A DNA stretch of 64,000 bases from NCBI RefSeq assembly GCF_002934605.1, contig NZ_PTJC01000006.1:1054001-1118000 (forward strand), in the 5' to 3' direction. The stretch comes from Neolewinella xylanilytica. GTDB taxonomy: Bacteria > Bacteroidota > Bacteroidia > Chitinophagales > Saprospiraceae. The translations under genes and the position numbers were made by a program. Below are positions 57,547 to 64,000 of this stretch, one piece after another; the first letter of the stretch is position 1; every line of letters starts with the position of its first letter. The notes below the pieces were generated by a model that ran no database searches, had not been told where the DNA came from, and saw only the letters and a program-made list of their open reading frames with translations.

Positions 57547-60156
57547 TTATCTGATCAATACCGGAATAGTAGAGGAGCCGCTACCGTCTATAAAGGATAC
57601 GCGCACGTAGTAGGTGCCCGCAACGATTCCGCTCAGGTCGATGGGAAGGGAATTGTTGCCCGCGGCCTGCATTCCCCGCCGTTGGCTAAATACCCTGCGG
57701 CCCAGCCCGTCCATCACCTCGGTGCGGATTTCCCCGGCCCGCCGCTGCCGGTAGGTTACCGTAATTCGGTCGTGGGTGGGATTAGGGTACACCGCTAGTT
57801 CACTAAACGATTCGGGGACACGGAGCGAGGTGGTAAGCTCGCTACCGAAACTCAACCAATCGAGAAAAAGCGTATCCGCGAAGCCTCCGGAGGCCGGGTC
57901 GGGGTAGAAGGCCAGGCGGGCAATGCGCCGTCCATCCACGGCACAGGGCTGGGTGTCCGCATCGCAGGCGGTGCCCCCGTAGCCGCCGTCCTGATAACCG
58001 CCCGCGAAATCCAGGGCGTAAACTTGGTAGCTGCTACCCTCGATGCGCGCGGTGCGCCCCGCCAGGGTAGTATGGAAATTATTGTTGTCAATAAGGTCGA
58101 TGCGGAGCTCGGTGGGCTCCCCACTTGCCGTGCGGGCGCGCAGGTATAGGAGGTTATCCGAATTGACCGCGTCGGCGAGTACCGGATCGTCGTTTTCGTC
58201 GTGCAACTCGTAGGTGACGGTCTGGTAGGCGGGAGCGGAACCGTCGCCCACGATAGCTAGTACACCCTCCACGACGGAATAGGATAAGCCGGCCGGCTCG
58301 CCCTGAAATTGCGCACCGGCTCCCTCCAGGTCGTCCTGGTAGCCCACCAGGCCGGTCGGTTCCGCGTTTTCATCCAGGGGCTGTCCGAAACTCAGGTAAT
58401 CGATCTGGATGGTATCGTTAAATCCGCCGTCGTTAGCTTCCGGGTAGAAGGCCAGGGCCACGATGCGGGCGCCGTTGACGGCGCAGGGAGCATCGGCGGC
58501 CGGGCAGCCCGTTCCGCCGTATCCGCCGTCCTGGTAGCCGTTATTGTAGTCAAGCCGGTACTCGGCGAATTCGGTGCCGGAAATGGACACGCTTCGACCC
58601 GCGTTGGTAGTGTGCCGGTCGTTTTCGTCGATCAGGTCGATGCGTAGGTTGACGGCTTCGCCGCTAAGCGAACGCGCCGATATGTAGAGCAGGTCGTTGG
58701 ACGCCACCGCGTCAGCCGCCAGACTGTCCGGAAGCGTGTACCGGAAGGTCTGGTAGGTGGGGGAAGTACCGTCGCCGGCTACCGTCAGTACGCCATTGGC
58801 CAGCGCATAGGTGATTCCCGCGGGTTCACCGCTGAAGCGGGTGGCGGCGGTGTCCAGACCGTCCGCGTAGTTGACGATACCGTCCCCGGCGGGTTCCTCG
58901 GGAAGGATGCCGACGAACGTTTGGGCGGGGTAGGAGTGGAGCAGGGTCCCGTCCGCCCGATGGGTCACAATACGATAGGTGTACGTATTCCCCGTTTGAA
59001 CGGTAGTATCGCGGTAGCTTTCCGCCGACGGTGCGAGGCTCGCGATTTCGACGAAGGCGTCCTCATCGATGCGGCGCTCAACCCGGACACTGTCGGCGGT
59101 AGCGCGATTCCGCCAACTGAGGTTGACTTCCGGATCCAGGGTGTCGATCGGTTCAGGCTGGGAAAGCAACAGGTCGGTGGGGGAGTCTGCGTAGGTGTAG
59201 ATTAGGATATCCTTGACCTCCGGCCAGGTGCGGCTTTCCCGGTCTAAAACTCCGAACATTCCGCCATCGTCCCAGACCGAGAAGGCGAAGCCGTAGCGCA
59301 GGGCCGCTTCCACGTAGGCCGCGTAGTAGCGCATCCGGCTGTTGTAGTCGGCCTGGCGGACGGCCCCGAATTCACTTAGGTGAACGGGCACCTCGTTCGT
59401 TTGGGACCACATGGCTACCCGGCTAAATTTTTCGTCGAGCGCGGCGTAGTCGGCTTCCGTGCCCCACGTCCCGATGCCTTCCCCGGCGAAGGACCAGGGA
59501 TCGTAGGAGTGAAAATACCCGATGACATAGTCGTCGTCCGGTACGGTGGCGAGCAGCAATTCTTCTGCATTGGCGTACTGGTTGCCGCCGAAGATGACCA
59601 AGCGGGTGGGATCGTCTTCCCGGATGATGCCGAGAATCCGCTCGTTCAATTCGTCTACTTCCGCCACGGTCATGCCGAAGGGCTCGTTGATGATCTCGAA
59701 GAGCAGCTTGTCGGACTTATCCTGAAAGCGCTCGCTGATCTGTACCCATATGGCGTCGTAGCGGGCCCGCTCGGCCGGGTCCCCGTAGTTGGCCTTCAGC
59801 CAGTCTTCGTGGTGGCCGTTGAGGGTCACGTACAGATCGCGTTCTAGCCCCCAGTCGACGACCTCCTCCACCCGGTCCAGCCACTCGGCATCGATCGCGT
59901 AGGGGGCGGTGTCGGCGGTGTGTTCGTCCCAGCGTACGGGAATCCGGACATTGGTGAAGCCGGCCGCCACGTAGGCATCGAACAGGGCTTCCTGGGCGGG
60001 GCCGTTGTTCCATGCTCCTTCGGACGGCGGCTCGAGCGTATTGCCCAGATTAATCCCTCGGCCCATTTCGGCGACCGCGGTGGCCGGGCTGAGTTGCGCG
60101 TACTGGGAATGGGTGAGGAAAAGGAACAGGCAGAAGACGAGTAGTCGACGGTTCAT
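57547..60156 (-). CDS. Secreted GH5 endoglucanase-like protein with T9SS sorting domain
   Basis: An 869-residue multi-domain enzyme. A signal peptide ends near QYAQ. The GH5 barrel spans about residues 25-330, with MGRGINLGNTLEPP, the acid/base glutamate in IINEPFG and the nucleophile glutamate in HLSEFGAV. An FN3-like domain follows (345-425), then two related beta domains of about 165 residues that look carbohydrate-binding. The last 80 residues (LAVYPNPTHDRITVTY to the end) are a type A T9SS sorting domain. Cellulose, mannan or another beta-glycan could be the substrate. Confidence 0.88.
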   Translation of the reverse strand: MNRRLLVFCLFLFLTHSQYAQLSPATAVAEMGRGINLGNTLEPPSEGAWNNGPAQEALFDAYVAAGFTNVRIPVRWDEHTADTAPYAIDAEWLDRVEEVVDWGLERDLYVTLNGHHEDWLKANYGDPAERARYDAIWVQISERFQDKSDKLLFEIINEPFGMTVAEVDELNERILGIIREDDPTRLVIFGGNQYANAEELLLATVPDDDYVIGYFHSYDPWSFAGEGIGTWGTEADYAALDEKFSRVAMWSQTNEVPVHLSEFGAVRQADYNSRMRYYAAYVEAALRYGFAFSVWDDGGMFGVLDRESRTWPEVKDILIYTYADSPTDLLLSQPEPIDTLDPEVNLSWRNRATADSVRVERRIDEDAFVEIASLAPSAESYRDTTVQTGNTYTYRIVTHRADGTLLHSYPAQTFVGILPEEPAGDGIVNYADGLDTAATRFSGEPAGITYALANGVLTVAGDGTSPTYQTFRYTLPDSLAADAVASNDLLYISARSLSGEAVNLRIDLIDENDRHTTNAGRSVSISGTEFAEYRLDYNNGYQDGGYGGTGCPAADAPCAVNGARIVALAFYPEANDGGFNDTIQIDYLSFGQPLDENAEPTGLVGYQDDLEGAGAQFQGEPAGLSYSVVEGVLAIVGDGSAPAYQTVTYELHDENDDPVLADAVNSDNLLYLRARTASGEPTELRIDLIDNNNFHTTLAGRTARIEGSSYQVYALDFAGGYQDGGYGGTACDADTQPCAVDGRRIARLAFYPDPASGGFADTLFLDWLSFGSELTTSLRVPESFSELAVYPNPTHDRITVTYRQRRAGEIRTEVMDGLGRRVFSQRRGMQAAGNNSLPIDLSGIVAGTYYVRVSFIDGSGSSTIPVLIR
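57838..58870 (-). repeat. Two tandem carbohydrate-binding-like modules in the GH5 protein
   Basis: The two modules share a common order: a sugar-binding-like GEPAGxxY opening, TYQTFRYTL / AYQTVTYEL, LRIDLIDENDRHTT / LRIDLIDNNNFHTT, YQDGGYGGT, an internal cysteine pair and IDYLSFG / LDWLSFG. The similarity points to an internal duplication. Confidence 0.75.
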
Positions 60157-60402
60157 AGCGTTGGTTTCAGGATGATCGATTAGGCAAAGGGAGCGCCGGA
60201 GCGCGGGTGCGACAGCTCGTGCCGGACCGAAAATATCCTGTCCAAGATAGCATTTCCGGCTTGGGCAAATACTTTACTACCTTTCCGCAGCAAAAAAATG
60301 TCGGTCGTGCTACCCGTCGTCCAATGCGGCTTCTGGTTACCCGACAGTTTTGCATTTTTGTTCGTCACTCGCTCGCCCCGCCGTCTCGCCAACCGCTGCC
60401 GC

Positions 60403-63400
60403 ATGAAAAGAACTTTACTCCCGGTCTTTCTTTTGCTGACCTGTTTTTACGCTGCGGCCCAAACGGCACTTACCGGTAAGGTGACGGATGTGGGCGGTGG
60501 CAACGAACCGCTCCCCTTCGCCGCCGTCTCGCTCTTTGAGAACGGTGCCTTCGTACAGGGTACGACGACCGACCTGAGCGGCAACTACTTCTTCTCCAAC
60601 ATCGACCCGGGCACCTACGACATCGAGGTGAATTTCACCGGCTATCCACCGACGCGCATCAGTGAAATTCCCATCCTGCCGGGACGCACGAACGTGGCCG
60701 ACGTGGAGGTCACCAACGAGGGAGGCGTCAATCTCGACGTGGTGGTGGTCACCGACTACGAGGTGCCCCTCATCGAGGTGGACAATACCACCTCCGGGCA
60801 AACGCTGACCTCCGACGAAATCCAGCGGCTCCCCACCCGCAACATCAACCAACTGGCCTCCATCACGGCGGGGGCCGCTTCCGCCGACGAGGGCGAGGAT
60901 ATTACCATCCGTGGGTCCCGGCCCAACGCCACCGACTACTACATCGACGGGGTCCGGGTCCAGGGCAGTCTGCTGCCCGAATCCGAGATCGAGCAGTTGC
61001 AGGTCATAACCGGAGGCCTGGAGGCCCGTTACGGCGACGTCACCGGTGGCATTATTTCCATCACCACCAAGGGCCCCAGCAGCGAATTCGGCGTAAACGC
61101 CGAAGCGGAGACCAGCGAGGGCCTGGACGGCTACGGCAACAGCCTGGTGGGGCTGGCGGTCTCCGGTCCCATCATTAAGCGGGGCAACGAAAAGGCCCTG
61201 CTCGGATTTCGCCTCAGCGGCCGCTACACGTACCGGGAGGACGATGACCCCAGCGCCGTTCCGATTTACCGGGCACGGGAAGACGTGCTTGCCAACCTGG
61301 AAGCAAACCCCGTAGTGGTACGGGGCGGTCGGCCGTTCGTTGCCGCGGATTTTCTTACCAACCAGGACGTACTGGCCCTCGACGCCCGCCCCTTCGAGGC
61401 CCAGGATATTCTCAATATCAACGCGAAGCTCGACGCCCGGGTAAGTGATGCCATCGACCTCTCCCTTTCCGGCTACCTCGGTAAATTTAACGACCAGTTC
61501 ACCCCGAGCGAGAACGGGGGCGGAATCAGTTGGCGCACCTACAATGCCTCCCGGAACCCTACCCTGGTGGATGATGATTACCGGTTGAACTTTCGCTTCC
61601 GCCACCGCCTCGGAGGGGTCGGCGACGCCAATGCGGCCGGCGGGCGGAGCGGGCTCATCCAGAATGCTAGTTATACCCTGCAGGCGGGATTGGAAAACAA
61701 CCGGCAGGGGCTAAGTGATCCCGTACACGAAGACCGCTTTTTCGATTATGGCTACGTAGGAAGCTTTGACGTCGATTACATTCCGGTATTCGATCTGGAA
61801 CTTGACGACACCGGCGTACCCGTCAGCGCGTTTCAGGTGGACTACCGGGAGGTATTACGGAACTTCGATGGCAGTTCTTCCACCAACCCGATACTGACCA
61901 ATTACAATAATTACCTCGGCTACGGTCCGGACAATCTCTTTACGCCCGACACCTATGGTCTGCTCGGCGATCCTCAGCTCACCCCCGACGGCCAACCGGT
62001 GCCCACCCTCGACCAGTTCGCCGCGGTGAACGGACGCACCCAGACACTCTACCGCGACAGCTGGGGATTCCACGCCAACGTCGGTACCGTATACAACCGC
62101 TACCAGCGCAACGACGATGATATCTACACCCTTCAGGGGAACGCTAATTTCGAATTGGTGCCCGGCGACTCCGACAAAAGCCGGCACAGCATTCAGCTCG
62201 GGTTCTTATTTGAACAGCGGGTCAACCGACGGTACGAGGCCTTTCCCAGTGGACTGTGGACCACCGGTCGCCAGCTGATCAACCGCCACCTGAACACGGT
62301 AGATACCTTCAATCGCGTCATCGAGACCATCGAGGTGGATCTGGGGGACGGTTTCCTCAACTATCAGGGACCGGCAACCGTGGTAGCACCTACAATCGAG
62401 GAAGACGCCGGTACTTTCTACCGGCGCATCCGGGAGGAACTGGGCATCCCCCTGGACCAGTACGTCAATATCGATGCGCTCTCGCCCGACCAACTCTCCC
62501 TCGACCAGTTCAGTGCCCAGGAACTCACCTTCGCCGACCTGGTGGACTACTACGGTTACGATTACCTCGGTAACGAAGTGAACGGCACCTTCGACGACTT
62601 TTTTGCCATCGACCCCGCTACCGGCGACCGGAAATTCACCGTGGCCCCGAATAAGCCGGTGTACGCCTCGGCCTACCTGCAGGACAAATTCACCATCAAC
62701 AACATCATCTTCCGGGTGGGCGTACGCGCCGATCGCTACGATGCCAATACCCGGGTGCTGAAGGATCCCTATTCACTCTACGAGATCGCCGGGGCGGAGA
62801 CCTTCCACGACCGTTTCGGTGGCGAACGCCCCGGAAATATCGGAGCCGGATACGCCGTGTACACGACCGAGGAAGGAGGCAACCTGGTACAGGCGTATCG
62901 TTCCGGCGAGAGTTGGTTTCAGGCCGACGGAACACCCACCAACGGCCCCCAGGAAATCGAAGGCATCCGCACGGGACTGGTGTATCCGAGTTATGCCAAC
63001 CCCGCGGTCGCCGAATCGAATAACTTCATCAAGTCGACGGACTTTACCGTAGAAACGTCCTTCAAGGATTACGAAGTCCAGTACAACATCATGCCCCGGC
63101 TCGCATTTTCCTTCCCCATATCCGGTGAAGCGAATTTCTTTGCCCACTACGACGTGCTGGTACAACGGCCTCCGGATAACGTGCTGGCTACGGCCCTGGA
63201 CTATTACTACTTCGTAGAGCGGCCCGGCTCGACAAACGCCCCCTTTAACAACCCGGCTCTCCGCCCGGAGAAAACCATCGACTACGAAGTAGGATTTAAA
63301 ACCCGGGTAAGTGCCACCTCCGCCCTAACGCTATCGGCGTACTACAAGGAATTGCGGGATATGATCCAATTACGGACCTACTTCCCCGTTCCCCTGGTCA

Positions 63401-64000
63401 ACCAGTACACCACCTACGATAACCAGGATTTCGGTACCGTAAAGGGCTTTAGCTTTACCTACGACCTGCGGCGCACGAGTAACGTCACCGTCAACGCCAA
63501 CTACACCCTGCAGTTTGCCGACGGAACGGGCTCGAACGCGACCAGCCAGCGCGGACTAACCAACCGGGGAAACTTGCGGACGCTATTTCCGCTTTCGTTC
63601 GACGAGCGTCACCGCTTTAACCTGGTCTTCGATTACCGTTTTGACGGCCGCAGGGGAAACATTCCCCGGTGGCTCGACCAGACCGGCATCAATATTCAGG
63701 GCATATCCGTATCGGGTCGGCCATATACCGCCACCTTCATCCCTAGTGAATTAGGCGGTAGCGGTACCCGCGGGGCCATTAACGGTAGCCGAAACCCCTG
63801 GAACTTTACGCTCAACGGGCAGATCGAAAGGAACTTCGTGATCGCCGGCCAGTCCCGGCTAAACGTCTACTTCCGGGTCAGCAACATCCTGGATCGTCGC
63901 AATACGATCGGCGTTTACACCGCTACCGGCACGGCAGACGACCCCGGGTTCCTCCAGAGCAGCTTCGGTCAGGATCAGATCGAGAGCTTGCTGGGTGGTA
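60403..64000 (+). CDS. TonB-dependent receptor, 5' part
   Basis: An outer-membrane receptor running off the right edge, with about 1199 codons visible and no stop. A signal peptide (MKRTLLPVFLLLTCFYAAAQ) is followed by a carboxypeptidase-regulatory-like domain (TGKVTDVGGGNEPLPFAAVS). The plug comes next (EITIRGSRPN-like GEDITIRGSRPNATDYYIDG, then GGLEARYGDVTGGIISITTK), and a long beta-barrel. It lacks the SusC linker and no susD is visible, so it is a general TonB receptor. It is divergent from the GH5 gene; TACCTTTC at 60278-60285 is a near-consensus -7 element. Confidence 0.92.
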   Translation, partial: MKRTLLPVFLLLTCFYAAAQTALTGKVTDVGGGNEPLPFAAVSLFENGAFVQGTTTDLSGNYFFSNIDPGTYDIEVNFTGYPPTRISEIPILPGRTNVADVEVTNEGGVNLDVVVVTDYEVPLIEVDNTTSGQTLTSDEIQRLPTRNINQLASITAGAASADEGEDITIRGSRPNATDYYIDGVRVQGSLLPESEIEQLQVITGGLEARYGDVTGGIISITTKGPSSEFGVNAEAETSEGLDGYGNSLVGLAVSGPIIKRGNEKALLGFRLSGRYTYREDDDPSAVPIYRAREDVLANLEANPVVVRGGRPFVAADFLTNQDVLALDARPFEAQDILNINAKLDARVSDAIDLSLSGYLGKFNDQFTPSENGGGISWRTYNASRNPTLVDDDYRLNFRFRHRLGGVGDANAAGGRSGLIQNASYTLQAGLENNRQGLSDPVHEDRFFDYGYVGSFDVDYIPVFDLELDDTGVPVSAFQVDYREVLRNFDGSSSTNPILTNYNNYLGYGPDNLFTPDTYGLLGDPQLTPDGQPVPTLDQFAAVNGRTQTLYRDSWGFHANVGTVYNRYQRNDDDIYTLQGNANFELVPGDSDKSRHSIQLGFLFEQRVNRRYEAFPSGLWTTGRQLINRHLNTVDTFNRVIETIEVDLGDGFLNYQGPATVVAPTIEEDAGTFYRRIREELGIPLDQYVNIDALSPDQLSLDQFSAQELTFADLVDYYGYDYLGNEVNGTFDDFFAIDPATGDRKFTVAPNKPVYASAYLQDKFTINNIIFRVGVRADRYDANTRVLKDPYSLYEIAGAETFHDRFGGERPGNIGAGYAVYTTEEGGNLVQAYRSGESWFQADGTPTNGPQEIEGIRTGLVYPSYANPAVAESNNFIKSTDFTVETSFKDYEVQYNIMPRLAFSFPISGEANFFAHYDVLVQRPPDNVLATALDYYYFVERPGSTNAPFNNPALRPEKTIDYEVGFKTRVSATSALTLSAYYKELRDMIQLRTYFPVPLVNQYTTYDNQDFGTVKGFSFTYDLRRTSNVTVNANYTLQFADGTGSNATSQRGLTNRGNLRTLFPLSFDERHRFNLVFDYRFDGRRGNIPRWLDQTGINIQGISVSGRPYTATFIPSELGGSGTRGAINGSRNPWNFTLNGQIERNFVIAGQSRLNVYFRVSNILDRRNTIGVYTATGTADDPGFLQSSFGQDQIESLLGG

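Overview
This window comes from a Bacteroidota chromosome. The protein set and a GC content that looks to be in the high fifties suggest a marine, Lewinella-like member of the Saprospiria; the genus is inference. The phylum call rests on a SusC/SusD pair, a glycoside hydrolase with a type IX secretion C-terminal domain, the rpmB-rpmG-DUF4295 cluster, and promoters of the TTTG-N19-21-TAnnTTTG type (best example at 53388-53419).

Region 1 (1-13055) is the core information-processing block: 3' part of tuf, tRNA-Trp(CCA), secE, nusG, rplK, rplA, rplJ, rplL, rpoB, rpoC. RNA hairpins sit in several junctions and a strong terminator closes rpoC. A D-2-hydroxyacid dehydrogenase gene follows.

Region 2 (14148-38475) is a polysaccharide utilization locus. 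A GntR-type regulator precedes a tightly packed operon: susC, susD, a sialate-O-acetylesterase-like esterase, a PL22-like oligogalacturonate lyase, a GH106 rhamnosidase, a DUF4450 protein, GH105, GH31, and a fused sulfatase / CE12-like rhamnogalacturonan acetylesterase. On the other strand are a lactonase-like amidohydrolase, a GH29 fucosidase and a sulfotransferase, the last ending tail-to-tail on the fused gene. The enzymes fit breakdown of an acetylated, probably sulfated, rhamnose- and galacturonate-rich glycan: SusCD imports oligomers, the fusion removes sulfate and acetyl groups, and GH105, GH106, PL22, GH31 and GH29 reduce them to monosaccharides. No endo-acting backbone lyase is present, so the first cut must be made by an enzyme encoded elsewhere.

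Region 3 (38476-45110) holds accessory and poorly explained DNA: a 162-base imperfect palindrome, two lipocalin-like lipoprotein genes, a large BNR/sortilin-type protein flanked by degenerate direct repeats, and a tandem 79-base structured repeat whose copies each lead into a tiny reading frame.

Region 4 (45111-60156) is mostly housekeeping: ffh, an MBL-fold hydrolase, a sodium:solute symporter with a 50-residue membrane peptide upstream, a SNF2 helicase, a CPBP protease, tRNA-Arg(ACG), rpmB, rpmG, a DUF4295 gene, prfB without the programmed frameshift, cytochrome oxidase subunit III, the overlapping DUF6435/DUF2256 pair, a PRC-barrel protein and a secreted GH5 enzyme. Region 5 (60403-64000) is a TonB-dependent receptor gene running off the end of the window.
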